Shown here: one piece after another, positions 1 to 8,848 of the stretch
Position numbering within the stretch: the first letter of the stretch is position 1
How the letters are laid out: the number at the start of each line of letters is the position of its first letter
Assembly (NCBI RefSeq): GCF_047302285.1
Contig: NZ_CP154845.1
Span: 4,154,001-4,218,000 of the forward strand
DNA from: Robertmurraya sp047302285
GTDB lineage: Bacteria > Bacillota > Bacilli > Bacillales > Cytobacillaceae
Length of the DNA: 64,000 nt
Direction: 5' to 3'
Program-made: the position numbers and the translations under genes
The notes under the pieces: generated by a model
What the model saw: the letters and a program-made list of their open reading frames with translations, nothing else
Told to the model about the DNA's origin: nothing
Database searches by the model: none

Positions 1-737
1 ACAGCGAAAGAACCTGCCTCAGATGCCGTAAATATTCCGAAACGAATTCCAACAATTAAAATGACTGGGAATAGAAGAGCCCAAATACTTGCCTTTAAAG
101 CACTCATCACTTCTTTAAAAGTAGCTCGCTTTGGACGGTCGATGGAGTCATAGCCTCTCTTTTTCGCAATCACATAGGCAACGACCATCAGGAAGGTCAT
201 CATTAAAACCCCAGGAATAATACCAGCTAAAAATAGTTTCCCAATCGAAACTTCTCCTACATAACCATACAAGATAAGTCCAATACTTGGTGGGATCGTA
301 GCTGTAATTAATGAACTAAATGCAATAACACCTACTGAATATCCACCAGAATATCCTCTATCAATCATTTTGCGTCCGAGTATTCTACTTTGCATTGCCG
401 CATCAGCATTGGCTGAGCCTGATATCCCTCCCATGATTGTACTGAGGACAATCGAGACATGCGCTAAACTACCTTGAATGTGACCTGTCAATGCATTTGA
501 AAAACGGATTAATCTTGAAGTAATACCAGCTGAATTCATTAAGTTACCCGCTAATATAAAAAACGGGACAGCTAACAATGGAAAAGATTGCGTCCCGGAA
601 ACCATTCGCTGAACGGTAATCGAAATCGGTAAATTCGGTTCAAACAAGAAATAGGATAAACTGGCAATTCCTATTGCAAAAGCAACAGGCATATTAAGGA
701 AAAGCAGTATGAAAAAGATAACTGCTAACAGTATCAT
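1..737 (-). CDS. dctM: TRAP transporter large permease DctM, 3' end beyond window
   Basis: Large membrane subunit of a tripartite ATP-independent (TRAP) transporter, the ion-coupled channel that takes substrate from the DctP binding protein. About 245 residues are visible from the ATG at 737, preceded by an AAAGGAGG ribosome site; the C-terminal half lies outside the window. The visible part is very hydrophobic and carries the family-typical stretches FPLLAVPFFILAGNLMN and GGISGSANADAAM. The gene follows dctQ and dctP in the order P-Q-M. Substrate is inferred from the neighbouring uxuA/uxuB genes as a hexuronate or aldonate; the sequence alone does not prove it. Family assignment is very secure. 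Confidence 0.93.
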   Translation of the reverse strand, partial: MILLAVIFFILLFLNMPVAFAIGIASLSYFLFEPNLPISITVQRMVSGTQSFPLLAVPFFILAGNLMNSAGITSRLIRFSNALTGHIQGSLAHVSIVLSTIMGGISGSANADAAMQSRILGRKMIDRGYSGGYSVGVIAFSSLITATIPPSIGLILYGYVGEVSIGKLFLAGIIPGVLMMTFLMVVAYVIAKKRGYDSIDRPKRATFKEVMSALKASIWALLFPVILIVGIRFGIFTASEAGSFA

Positions 738-762
738 CTGATCTTCCTCCTTTCTTCAATTT

Positions 763-1230
763 CTATGCGAATTGTTTTTTTATTAGTTTTGAAGTGTTAA
801 TAAGAAGTGTAATGATCATTAAAGCAGCACCAATTGGAACAGCCATCGTTACGAATGAATAGCTAAATGGTAGGTTATTAATTAATCGCACTGAATTCTC
901 AATGCTCAGTAACGTACCATGGTATCCAACGAATACTAGAAATGAAATCATTAAAAGATTCATGATAATCGCAATTAGATTAGAAAACTTTTCTGGTAAT
1001 CTACTTGTAATAAAGTCAACGCCAATATGCTTTCCTTCTCTTAATGCTTTATTAGCTCCTAGGAAAATAACCCAAACAAATAGTAACTGGGCAAATTCTA
1101 CAGACCATGAGAGGGGTGCACCGACCCATCTCATGACCGCAGCTACGAATACAAATAGAACTACACCAACCATTAAACCGCTTGTTAGGATTGTTTCTAA
1201 TTTCAGTAGTCCGTGAGTAATATTTTTCAT
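763..1230 (-). CDS. dctQ: TRAP transporter small permease DctQ
   Basis: Small integral-membrane subunit of the TRAP transporter; it pairs with DctM in the cytoplasmic membrane. About 155 residues with four hydrophobic helices, the usual size and topology, and the family-typical SVEFAQLLFVWVIFLGA and GKHIGVDF segments. A GTG nine bases upstream (1239) would extend the protein by three residues, but it abuts the AAAGGTGA ribosome site, while the ATG at 1230 sits nine bases from it, so 1230 is preferred. It lies between dctP and dctM with short gaps, so one transcript is likely. Confidence 0.9.
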   Translation of the reverse strand: MKNITHGLLKLETILTSGLMVGVVLFVFVAAVMRWVGAPLSWSVEFAQLLFVWVIFLGANKALREGKHIGVDFITSRLPEKFSNLIAIIMNLLMISFLVFVGYHGTLLSIENSVRLINNLPFSYSFVTMAVPIGAALMIITLLINTSKLIKKQFA

Positions 1231-1250
1231 TCTAGCCACTCACCTTTATA

Positions 1251-2276
1251 TTATTTTCCAAGTAGCTCGTTGATTTGCTGACGAAGCTCTTGGTACCCTT
1301 CAAATTTATCGTATACAGCATCTGTTTTTTCTTTGAATAATGCTTTGTCTACTTCAATTACTTCTACGCCTTCATCGACCATTTTTTGTTCGAAATCATC
1401 TAACATATTAACCGTGTTTGTTGAAGCTTCATCACCTGCAATAAATGCTTCTTCTTTCAAGATTTCTTGATATTCAGTTGGAAGTGTTTCCATCCATTGT
1501 GAACCAACGACTAATCCTGTTAATAATTGGAAGTGTGAAGTTTTAGAGATATTAGAAATAACTTCGTGTAATTTTGCTCCATATGTTGCTGGATGCTGTG
1601 CTTCTGCTCCATCAATTACACCCTGTTGAACTCCAGGATAAACTTCAGACCAAGGCATACCAGCCGGACTTGCACCCATTGCAGTGATTGTTTCTGTCCA
1701 AATTGCAGCACCAGGCGTACGTAATTTTAACCCTTTTAAATCTTCTGGCTTATTAATTGGTTTATTTGTTAATAGGTGACGATCCCCTTGGTACCAGTTA
1801 AAAGAAAGAATTTCTACATCAAACTCATTTACTAGCTTCTCTTCCCAACCTTTAAATAAGTCGGACATAACCACTTCTCTTGCTTCATCATAGCTGTCAA
1901 CAATATATGGTGCTGACAAAATTCCAATTTCCGGAACCATTTCCGCAAGACGACCAGTATCAACGATTACCCCAACATTTGCACCCATAATAGCTTGTTC
2001 AACAATATCCTTATCTTCTCCTAAAGCACCACTACCATAAATTTCAATAACCACTTTTCCTTCTGTCTTTTCCTCAACAGCAGCTTTAAATGCTTCTAAA
2101 CCTTGATAGATTGGATCCGTTGGAGTTAATGCTGTTCCTAATTTCAATGTGTAAACGTTGTCATTTGAAGCATTATCGCCCGATTTTTCACCATTACTAG
2201 CCTCTTCTTTATTCCCACAAGCGCTTACAATTACCATTGCAAAAATTAATAGTAAAGCTAAGATTTTCCCTTTCAT
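1251..2276 (-). CDS. dctP: TRAP transporter substrate-binding lipoprotein DctP
   Basis: Extracytoplasmic solute-binding protein of the TRAP system. The ATG at 2276 follows an AAGGAGG site and gives an N terminus MKGKILALLLIFAMV followed by the lipobox VSAC, so the mature protein is probably lipid-anchored. The open frame runs 17 codons further upstream but has no ribosome site there. Family hallmarks include the LKLRTPGA stretch with the conserved carboxylate-binding Arg, and the QGVIDGAEAQ segment. It is the first transport gene downstream of a FadR-type GntR regulator and lies near uxuB/uxuA, so D-glucuronate, D-galacturonate or a related sugar acid is the likely ligand (inference). Confidence 0.93.
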   Translation of the reverse strand: MKGKILALLLIFAMVIVSACGNKEEASNGEKSGDNASNDNVYTLKLGTALTPTDPIYQGLEAFKAAVEEKTEGKVVIEIYGSGALGEDKDIVEQAIMGANVGVIVDTGRLAEMVPEIGILSAPYIVDSYDEAREVVMSDLFKGWEEKLVNEFDVEILSFNWYQGDRHLLTNKPINKPEDLKGLKLRTPGAAIWTETITAMGASPAGMPWSEVYPGVQQGVIDGAEAQHPATYGAKLHEVISNISKTSHFQLLTGLVVGSQWMETLPTEYQEILKEEAFIAGDEASTNTVNMLDDFEQKMVDEGVEVIEVDKALFKEKTDAVYDKFEGYQELRQQINELLGK

Positions 2277-2402
2277 CGTTAAGGTCCTCCTTAAAATAGT
2301 TAAAATAGATTTTTTTAAGACTTTCAACCAAAGATACCGCTTTCATCGAAAACGTTATAGTTAATCGGAAAATTCTCCAAGTAGACGAATCTACATTGAC
2401 TT

Positions 2403-3095
2403 TTATTTAAAGTAACTCGGATATGCTTTCTTTAGCTCATCCTGATCAACAGATACTAATTGTAAATGCTTAGCCATTACTTTTGCGGCCGTTTCCGAAT
2501 CTTTTTCTTTGATCGCTTTTAATATCTCACTATGTTGTAGCAAAAGAGTCTCCCAGTTAAATTTCGAAGCAAGACTAAGAAGTCGAACTCGATTTAAGTG
2601 GCTGTTCATCTCTTGGATGACGACCCAGACTCTACTTTTCTGTGAACCTATTGCAATCGTGCCATGAAACTCTTCATCTAATTCGAATAACTGTTCATAA
2701 TCTTTTTCTTCCACACAACGGTGCTGAGTTTCAATATTTTTCTCTAACAAAGCAATTTTGTCTTCAGGAAAGCTTTTACAAGCCTCTCTTACAGTTGCAA
2801 CTTCCAAATGTTCCCTGATAAATCTCGCATCATCAACATGGTTGCGATCAATTAACGATACGAACGTGCCTCTTTGTGGATATACCTCTAATAACTGCTC
2901 TTGATTTAATCTTACAAAAGCTTCTCTCACCGGTGTTCGGCTTACACTAAGCCACTCGGCAATTTCCTTTTCAGATATACTCAAGCCCGGCTCCAGCTTT
3001 AAATTTACAATGTTTTCTTTTAATTGTTGATAAACATAATCTCGAGTTGAGTATTTGTTAACCATTACTTTCTTTGCTAAGTCTACGTCTAACAT
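2403..3095 (-). CDS. GntR-family regulator, FadR/FCD type
   Basis: DNA-binding transcriptional regulator of 230 residues, typical for the FadR subfamily. An N-terminal winged helix (about residues 15-80) has the classic EKEIAEWLSVSRTPVREAF recognition segment; residues 90-225 form an all-helical FCD ligand domain. Such proteins sense carboxylates or sugar acids. It is the first gene of the dctPQM run (126 bp before dctP) and downstream of uxuB, so it probably controls hexuronate transport. A 26-bp inverted repeat lies upstream (3137-3162). The GGGAGG ribosome site is 14 bases from the ATG, longer than usual, so the start is slightly uncertain. Confidence 0.9.
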   Translation of the reverse strand: MLDVDLAKKVMVNKYSTRDYVYQQLKENIVNLKLEPGLSISEKEIAEWLSVSRTPVREAFVRLNQEQLLEVYPQRGTFVSLIDRNHVDDARFIREHLEVATVREACKSFPEDKIALLEKNIETQHRCVEEKDYEQLFELDEEFHGTIAIGSQKSRVWVVIQEMNSHLNRVRLLSLASKFNWETLLLQHSEILKAIKEKDSETAAKVMAKHLQLVSVDQDELKKAYPSYFK

Positions 3096-3136
3096 TTTAT
3101 TTTAGAGAACCTCCCTTCTATATTTCATATACTACC

Positions 3137-3162
3137 ACACTACTATACTTGTATGGTAGTGT
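3137..3162. promoter_or_regulatory. 26-bp inverted repeat, candidate GntR operator
   Basis: ACACTAC at 3137-3143 is mirrored by GTAGTGT at 3156-3162, and the interior is largely symmetric. It contains CTTGTAT, also found in the perfect palindrome at 6067-6082. It lies about 40-65 bp upstream of the regulator gene at 3095, a position suited to autoregulation or control of dctPQM. Binding is inferred. Confidence 0.55.
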
Positions 3163-3276
3163 ACAAGAAAGAAAATTCCCTAAAATTTTATATTTTTCTT
3201 AATTTCGACAAATTTCTCTTACGTGTCAACGTCTTAACGTAGACTAGCAAATTTTTAAGAAACTCAGTAATGACTA

Positions 3277-4887
3277 TTATCCAATATATTTTTCTAGCGT
3301 TTGTCGGACTGCACCTGTTCCTGAAAGCATTTCATGAAACATGATTTCAATTTTTTCTCCTAAACCAATTCCATATAAATTGATTCCAAAAATAGTTTCA
3401 TTTGATAAAATAGCTTTTACATTGGATGTTTGGTCCCCTAATGAAACCCCTTGTAAAGTAGATTGTAGGCTATCAAGTAATGGATCTGGACTAAGTGTGA
3501 ACGGTTGGCCTTCATCATTTATTCCGAGTAAATAACGACACCATGTCGCAATCGCTAATGGAATAGCTGTTAAATCAGCTGGATTCAAATCTTCTCGCTT
3601 TTGATAGGATTTAAGCGTTTCACCGAAACGAATTCCCACCTTTTGAGAAGTGTCAGTAGCAATACGCTGCGGTGTATCCGGAATAAACGGATTGGCAAAG
3701 CGCTCATTTAATACTTCATCAAGGAATCCCTTTGGACTAATAATTTTTGGATCGACGACTACTTTCAGACCTTCTTCATAACCAATTGTTTCAACAAATT
3801 TCTTCAATGTAGGATCCTTCATTTCATCAGCAATCAATGTATACCCTAACAGACAACCAGAAACAGCCAACGCGGTATGAAGTGGATTTAAACAAGTTGT
3901 GACTTTCATCGTTTCAATATTATTAACCGTATCTCGGTCTGTAAAAATGATTCCTGCTTCCTCTAAAGCCGGACGACCATTCGTGAATTTATCCTCAATG
4001 ACTAGATATTCACTCACTTCTGCATTTACGAACGGTGCAGTATACGTATTTTTCGACGTCACAATGACATCCATTTCACCAATTCCCAAGTCTAATAATG
4101 CTTGTTGAACAGTTTCCGAAGGCCTTGGCGTGATTTTATCAATCATAGATAGTGGGAAAGTAATTTTACGCTCGTCCGTTAAATACGCGACAAATCCTTC
4201 GTCCACAAAACCTCTCTGTTGCCATTCCTTCGCCATTGTTAAGACTGCATTTCTCAATCTGTCTCCGTTATGGGAACAGTTATCCATACTGACAAAAGTC
4301 ATTGGAAATTGCCCTTTAACATATCTGCGGTGGGCTAATGAAGTTACGACACTCATCGCATGAATTGGATTTTCCAATCCGTTTTCAATGTCCTTTTTGA
4401 CAATTCCCAAGTATTCACCACTCGGGTCGGTTAAAGAATACCCTTTTTCCGTAATCGTAAAGCTTGCAAGCTGTAGACTTGGATTTTCAAAAACCTCAAC
4501 TAAGCGCTCGTAATCCTCTTGTCTGCTTGGTTCAACAGCAATGCCTTCAACGATACTGCTTATAACATTTTTCTCAAATTCGCCATTTGCCTTCATTTTG
4601 ACAAGTAATGTCAAATTATCATAAGGCTTATATACTTTATCAATCATTTCAAAATCAAATGTCTCAGCCGCAATGATCCCTGTTTCCGCTAACTTTTGGT
4701 TTAATAGTTTTTGATGAGCATTCGCAACAAAGCCTCTAAAGATATTTCCTGCTCCAAAATGAACCCACTGAGGATTTACTTTTGTGTTTTCAACTACTTT
4801 TGCAAAATCGAACTGAGGTAGCTCTACGCCAATTTCTTTCCAAACTGCTGCTTCATTGACAATACTTTCTCTATTAAGCGTTAACAT
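3277..4887 (-). CDS. uxuB: Fructuronate reductase / mannitol dehydrogenase family
   Basis: NAD(P)-dependent polyol dehydrogenase of the long-chain mannitol dehydrogenase family. Next to uxuA it most likely interconverts D-fructuronate and D-mannonate. About 536 residues. The N-terminal Rossmann domain has VHFGAGNIFRGF (residues 42-53); the catalytic region has the family motif SMDNCSHNGDRL; the helical C-terminal domain includes TTCLNPLHTALA. This is the long family, unlike the short SDR-type UxuB of Bacillus subtilis. The GTGAGGT ribosome site is eight bases from the ATG at 4887 but only two from the ATG at 4893, so 4887 is preferred. It lies 11 bp after uxuA and is probably cotranscribed. 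Confidence 0.88.
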   Translation of the reverse strand: MLTLNRESIVNEAAVWKEIGVELPQFDFAKVVENTKVNPQWVHFGAGNIFRGFVANAHQKLLNQKLAETGIIAAETFDFEMIDKVYKPYDNLTLLVKMKANGEFEKNVISSIVEGIAVEPSRQEDYERLVEVFENPSLQLASFTITEKGYSLTDPSGEYLGIVKKDIENGLENPIHAMSVVTSLAHRRYVKGQFPMTFVSMDNCSHNGDRLRNAVLTMAKEWQQRGFVDEGFVAYLTDERKITFPLSMIDKITPRPSETVQQALLDLGIGEMDVIVTSKNTYTAPFVNAEVSEYLVIEDKFTNGRPALEEAGIIFTDRDTVNNIETMKVTTCLNPLHTALAVSGCLLGYTLIADEMKDPTLKKFVETIGYEEGLKVVVDPKIISPKGFLDEVLNERFANPFIPDTPQRIATDTSQKVGIRFGETLKSYQKREDLNPADLTAIPLAIATWCRYLLGINDEGQPFTLSPDPLLDSLQSTLQGVSLGDQTSNVKAILSNETIFGINLYGIGLGEKIEIMFHEMLSGTGAVRQTLEKYIG

Positions 4888-4898
4888 CTCCATTTACC

Positions 4899-5966
4899 TC
4901 ACTTTCCGTTTTCAAGACTGTCCCATACACCAAGCATGTACATAATTCCCATTGCTCGATCGTACAATCCATATCCAGGTCTGCACTGCTTCTCTTCACC
5001 CCATAGATGACGTCCATGGTCTGGTCGTACAAAACCGCTAAATCCATTTTCGTGATACGCCTTAATGACTTCAGGGACATCGACACTTCCATCTTGACCA
5101 CGGTGAGAAACTTCGATAAAATCACCGTTTTCAAAAACTTTCACGTTACGGATATGGGCAAAGTGGATGCGATCATGAAACTCTCGAATCATCGCAGGTA
5201 AATCATTTTCTGGGTTAGAACCTAATGAACCCGTACAGAATGTTAATCCATTATAAGGACTATCTACTAAATCAAGGAATCTCCTAATATAATCTCTGTT
5301 GCGAATAATACGTGGTAATCCAAAGATTGGCCATGCTGGGTCATCTGGATGGATCGCCATTTTCACATCAACCTCTTCACATACAGGAATGACTCTTTCT
5401 AAAAAGTATTTCAGATTTTCAAATAGAACATCTTCCGTTACTGGCTCGTAAGCTTTAAACAGTTCATCTAATTTTGCCAAACGTTCTGGCTCCCAACCAG
5501 GTAGTGTAAATCCACCAGAGCTATCTAGTATTTTCTTTACCATATCATTCGGGTCATCCGTAATGGCAGCCTTTTCATAAAATAACGCATTTGAACCATC
5601 AGGTAGTTCTTTATATAAATCGGTTCTTGTCCAATCAAATACTGGCATAAAATTGTAGCAGATTACTTTAACGCCGACTTTTGAAAGCTTTTTAATCGTA
5701 TCAATATAAATATCAATATACTTATCTCTTGTCGGTAAACCAATTTTAATATCATCGTGAATGTTTACGCTTTCTACAACTTCAGGACTAAAGCCTTTGC
5801 TTCTAATTTGGTCAGCTACCTCTTGGATTCTTTCCATTTCCCATTCTTCTCCAGCAACCTTATCATGCAGAGACCAAACAATACCCATTACACCTGGTAT
5901 TTGGCGAATATGGTCAAGGGTAATTGAATCATTCCCATCGCCGTACCATCTCCACGTCATTTTCAT
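4899..5966 (-). CDS. uxuA: Mannonate dehydratase UxuA
   Basis: Dehydrates D-mannonate to 2-keto-3-deoxy-D-gluconate in hexuronate catabolism. The N terminus MKMTWRWYGDGNDSI and the segments GVMGIVWSLHD and YNFMPVFDWTRTDL are diagnostic, and the length (355 residues) is normal. Metal-ligand candidates lie in MAIHPDDP and CTGSLGSNP. The ATG at 5966 lies eight bases after a GAGGGAG site; a GTG at 5975 overlaps that site and is rejected. First gene of the minus-strand uxuA-uxuB unit, divergent from a FadR-type regulator and separated from it by a perfect palindrome. Uronate isomerase and KDG kinase/aldolase are not in the window. Confidence 0.95.
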   Translation of the reverse strand: MKMTWRWYGDGNDSITLDHIRQIPGVMGIVWSLHDKVAGEEWEMERIQEVADQIRSKGFSPEVVESVNIHDDIKIGLPTRDKYIDIYIDTIKKLSKVGVKVICYNFMPVFDWTRTDLYKELPDGSNALFYEKAAITDDPNDMVKKILDSSGGFTLPGWEPERLAKLDELFKAYEPVTEDVLFENLKYFLERVIPVCEEVDVKMAIHPDDPAWPIFGLPRIIRNRDYIRRFLDLVDSPYNGLTFCTGSLGSNPENDLPAMIREFHDRIHFAHIRNVKVFENGDFIEVSHRGQDGSVDVPEVIKAYHENGFSGFVRPDHGRHLWGEEKQCRPGYGLYDRAMGIMYMLGVWDSLENGK

Positions 5967-6066
5967 CGTGAACACTCCCTCGTATTTTTAAAATTTACAT
6001 ATCTTCATAGAAACAGAGACACCTCTGTCCAAAATAATAAAAATCAAGCATCCTCGCAGACAAAAA

Positions 6067-6082
6067 ATCTTGTATACAAGAT
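6067..6082. promoter_or_regulatory. Perfect 16-bp palindrome in uxuA/gntR divergent promoter
   Basis: ATCTTGTATACAAGAT is fully self-complementary. It lies about 100 bp upstream of uxuA and 160 bp upstream of the divergent FadR-type regulator, as expected for an operator controlling both. The half-site CTTGTAT recurs in the palindrome at 3137-3162. Binding by the neighbouring GntR protein is inferred. Confidence 0.7.
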
Positions 6083-6242
6083 ACGTTCATCATAATCTAC
6101 GGATTAATCTCTTGTCAATCGTTATCTTCAAAAACACTGTTAAACCTTAGTTAATACTATGCGAATTGAACTTTCTATAGATTTTACAAATTTAAACATG
6201 TATACTAGTTTTAGAATTATAAAAGAGAAGGTTGGTTTTAAC

Positions 6243-6908
6243 ATGTCCTTAAAAAAGGAAATTATGAATGAGTTAAAAAGGGATATCCTTTCCTTACAGT
6301 TAAAGCCTGGAACGATTATTAGTGAAACGACACTGTCCGAGCGGTATCAAATATCTCGTACGCCAATTCGAGATATTCTTAAGCAGCTTTCGTTGGAAGA
6401 TTACATTAATATTTATCCAAAAAAAGGAAGCGTCGTTTCTTATATAGATTTAGAATCTGTCGAACAGCTTATCTTTTTAAGAAGTACGTTAGAAAAAGAA
6501 ATCCTGAAAGAATTAAATGGCCATCTTCCATTAAAGGGATTACATGAATTAAAAACGATCCTCACTAAGCAAAAAGAATGTATTAATGATAAAGATGGAT
6601 TAGAGACATTTTTGCAGCTAGACGATACTTTTCACAAAACCTTATATGAGTTGGCTGGCAGATCGTTTCTATGGAATTTAATTCAGCAATTTCAGGTACA
6701 CTATATCCGTTTCAGAATGCTCAATATGCATAAAAAGGATAAGTTATCCAATATTCAACAAGAACATGAATTAATGGTTACCCTTTTAGTCCAAGGGGAA
6801 ACGGAGCAGATCAATGAACTCGTACATCATCACCTTCAAGCAGATATCAATTCTCTTGATTTGCAAGAAAATTTTGGGGAATATATCAAAAGCTCTGATG
6901 ATCTATAG
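6243..6908 (+). CDS. GntR-family regulator, FadR/FCD type, probable uxu regulator
   Basis: FadR-subfamily regulator of 221 residues from the ATG at 6243 (AGAAGG ribosome site 12 bases upstream; the frame stays open a further 28 codons without a site). Winged helix at about residues 5-68 with the recognition segment LSERYQISRTPIRDIL, then an FCD domain with the usual helical pattern and the DDTFHKTLYELAG ligand-site segment. Transcribed away from uxuA, so it is the most likely uxuAB regulator, probably an inducer-relieved repressor. A paralogue of the same type lies at 2403-3095. Confidence 0.88.
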   Translation: MSLKKEIMNELKRDILSLQLKPGTIISETTLSERYQISRTPIRDILKQLSLEDYINIYPKKGSVVSYIDLESVEQLIFLRSTLEKEILKELNGHLPLKGLHELKTILTKQKECINDKDGLETFLQLDDTFHKTLYELAGRSFLWNLIQQFQVHYIRFRMLNMHKKDKLSNIQQEHELMVTLLVQGETEQINELVHHHLQADINSLDLQENFGEYIKSSDDL

Positions 6909-6979
6909 AATGAAAAAAGCATCTACAAAATGTAGGAAGCTCCCGGTTTGTCTAATTCGATCCAAACATCTCTCACCCT

Positions 6980-7163
6980 TAAGCGGAATTTTTCCTGTTA
7001 TCTCCTCAGTGAAGTCCCTTTTAGGGGAAATAACGGAAGATTTTCCGCTTATGGAGGGCAAAAGCGTTTATTTTGGCATTTTTTGAGTGAATAGCAGGAA
7101 TTTTTCCTGTTATTTCGGCTCTTTTTCATGATGGTTGCTCATTAAGCGGAATTTTTCCTGTTA
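6980..7163. repeat. Cluster of four about 22-bp intergenic repeats
   Basis: Copies of a unit close to AAGCGGAATTTTTCCTGTTA occur at 6980-7001, 7091-7113 and 7142-7163, with a reverse-complement-like, internally palindromic copy at 7030-7052. Each can fold because GGAA and TTCC flank a T-rich centre. They occupy most of the 465-bp gap after the GntR gene. The frame open through them (6814-7086) is not thought to be a gene. Confidence 0.7.
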
Positions 7164-7245
7164 TTTATTCATACCGATACTACTACCGTTTATACGAACA
7201 TTTATCCACAAGTCGAGGGAATTTAGAAATTCCTGGTAGATAATG

Positions 7246-7288
7246 AAAAAAAAGTGGAGATAATCGAATCGATTTTCTCCACTTTTTT
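7246..7288. terminator. Bidirectional intrinsic terminator
   Basis: A run of A and GTGGAGA pairs with TCTCCAC followed by T6, with a loop that can itself fold (ATCGAATCGAT). It lies downstream of the UTRA-type GntR gene on the minus strand and of the FadR-type gene on the plus strand, so it could serve both. Confidence 0.75.
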
Positions 7289-7373
7289 CGGTTCAAATAA
7301 GATTTTTAATTCGCAGACGTTGTTGTTTATGGAACCAGATTCTAGGTTTATACGCATACAAAAACCTCAGCAA

Positions 7374-8075
7374 TTAAATGAGATAAGTAAAACAATCACT
7401 TCTATAAATATTTCTTGAATATTCGAGTACTTGCCCTGAGTTTCGATCGACACATCCAGACTCTAGACTTAGCAACGGTACGAGGCTAGGGCATTTTAAT
7501 TGCTCTCTTTCCGTTTTATTAGGAAAAATAACAGTTAGCTCTGTTTTCATCGGTTCAAAGTCATTGTAACCTTGTTGGTAAAAATATTGAAAAATCGAGG
7601 AAATACTTCCCCCTTCTCTATCAATCTTTTCAAAAATGGACTGAGATAGATAGGATGTATGAACTGCTATCGGACAGTCTTCTACAATACGCAAACGGCT
7701 AATTTTATAAACGGCATCGTCTTTTCTCACCTTTAAAGCATGATAAATGAGAGAGTCATATGTAATTCTTTCACAAGTAAGATTCTTCGTTTCAAATTGA
7801 TAGTTCAGCTCACGCATTTTTTCACTGAAACTTACATCTCCCGTTAAGATGAGCGGAATTTGCAGTTTTTGATTTTGCACATAGCTTCCTTTTCCTTGTT
7901 TGGAAAATATATAGCCAAGCTCCTGTAGACGTTCATAGGCCTTCCGCACAACCATTCTCGGCACTTGATAAAAATCGGCTAACTCGTTTTCTGAAGGTAG
8001 CTTGTCATTGGGCTTGTAGTTTCCTGCACGTATTTCCGAAATCAGTCTATCAACCAACATTGCTTTCTCAGACAA
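7374..8075 (-). CDS. GntR-family regulator, HutC/UTRA type
   Basis: Ligand-responsive regulator of 233 residues. Winged helix at residues 5-70 with LPSENELADFYQVPRMVVRKA, a linker, then a UTRA effector domain (about 90-230) with YKISRLRIVEDCPIAVHTSYL. Start is TTG at 8075, ten bases after a GGGGG ribosome site. It follows a hexapeptide acyltransferase and a PHP phosphoesterase of types found in phosphonate clusters, so it may be a PhnF-like regulator (inference). The palindrome at 9749-9762 is a candidate target. Confidence 0.87.
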   Translation of the reverse strand: MSEKAMLVDRLISEIRAGNYKPNDKLPSENELADFYQVPRMVVRKAYERLQELGYIFSKQGKGSYVQNQKLQIPLILTGDVSFSEKMRELNYQFETKNLTCERITYDSLIYHALKVRKDDAVYKISRLRIVEDCPIAVHTSYLSQSIFEKIDREGGSISSIFQYFYQQGYNDFEPMKTELTVIFPNKTEREQLKCPSLVPLLSLESGCVDRNSGQVLEYSRNIYRSDCFTYLI

Positions 8076-8161
8076 TTTAGCTTTGCCCCCTTCGAACCAA
8101 TTCTACTAAGAGTATAACGTTGCAATATAAATAAACTGTTACGACTATGTAAACTTTGTAA

Positions 8162-8187
8162 AAGAAAAAGCCCTAACTATTTAGGAC
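8162..8187 (-). terminator. Probable terminator after acyltransferase gene
   Basis: On the minus strand GTCCTAA and TTAGGGC form a stem with one mismatch, followed by T5 and further Ts. It lies 26 bp downstream of the acyltransferase stop codon and before the GntR gene. Confidence 0.5.
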
Positions 8188-8212
8188 TTACAATTGTGCC
8201 TCTCGCTAATTT

Positions 8213-8845
8213 TTATCCATGTTTTTTAATAAAAGCATCTAAATCATTGAATTCAGCAAAATGGGCTTCAAGCTTTTCTCTTGGCCAGTCCCACCAGGCG
8301 ATTTTTAGTAGTTTATCAGATACTTCACTTGAAAATCTTCGCTTTAAGGCCTTAGCTGGCGTCCCCACGACAATGGTGTAAGGCTCAACATCCTTCGTCA
8401 CAACAGCACCGGAGCCAACCACCGCACCTGTTCCGATTTCTACACCCTTCATAATGATCGCACCATGACCAATCCAAACATCATGGCCAATTTTCACTTT
8501 TTGCGTGCGCCGCCAATCAAAAAGTTCCTCATCATCTTTCTCATCAAAGCTATAAGCGATCTTTCGATAGGTCATGTGATGCTGCGAGACCCGATCCATT
8601 GGGTGCTGAACTGGATTAATACATACATGGGAAGCGACGGAACAGAACTTCCCAATGTCCGTATAGTTGACAGTAACATCATCCATCGTATACGTATAAT
8701 CACCAAATGATGATTCCACAATCTTATTATTCGCACCAATGGAGGTCCACTCCCCAGCAAAGCTATCAATAATTTGGCTCGACGGATCAATGCTCGGTGA
8801 TGTGGACAGCCTTCTTTCTTCATTGGGCTGATAGATTAACGGCAT
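8213..8845 (-). CDS. Hexapeptide-repeat acyltransferase of phosphonate-cluster type
   Basis: Left-handed beta-helix acyltransferase of 210 residues. Hexapeptide rungs run from about residue 20 to 165 (IGANNKIVESSFGDYTY, IGHDVWIGHGAIIMKGV, IGTGAVVGSGAVVTKDV), with the xenobiotic-acyltransferase loop containing NPVQHPMDRVSQHHM and a helical tail. This architecture matches the 'phosphonate metabolism, transferase hexapeptide repeat' family found in C-P lyase clusters; its substrate is not known to me. The ATG at 8845 follows AGGTG by six bases. It lies 4 bp after the PHP gene, so they are cotranscribed. No C-P lyase core gene is present in the window. Confidence 0.82.
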   Translation of the reverse strand: MPLIYQPNEERRLSTSPSIDPSSQIIDSFAGEWTSIGANNKIVESSFGDYTYTMDDVTVNYTDIGKFCSVASHVCINPVQHPMDRVSQHHMTYRKIAYSFDEKDDEELFDWRRTQKVKIGHDVWIGHGAIIMKGVEIGTGAVVGSGAVVTKDVEPYTIVVGTPAKALKRRFSSEVSDKLLKIAWWDWPREKLEAHFAEFNDLDAFIKKHG

Positions 8846-8848
8846 ATA

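Noticed and set aside
2340..2360. cre-like sequence CGAAAACGTTATAG upstream of dctP
   Set aside because: Several mismatches to the CcpA consensus on either strand; too weak to call.
6814..7086. Open frame of 90 codons on the plus strand after the FadR-type gene
   Set aside because: It overlaps the regulator in another frame and then runs through the repeat cluster; no ribosome site.
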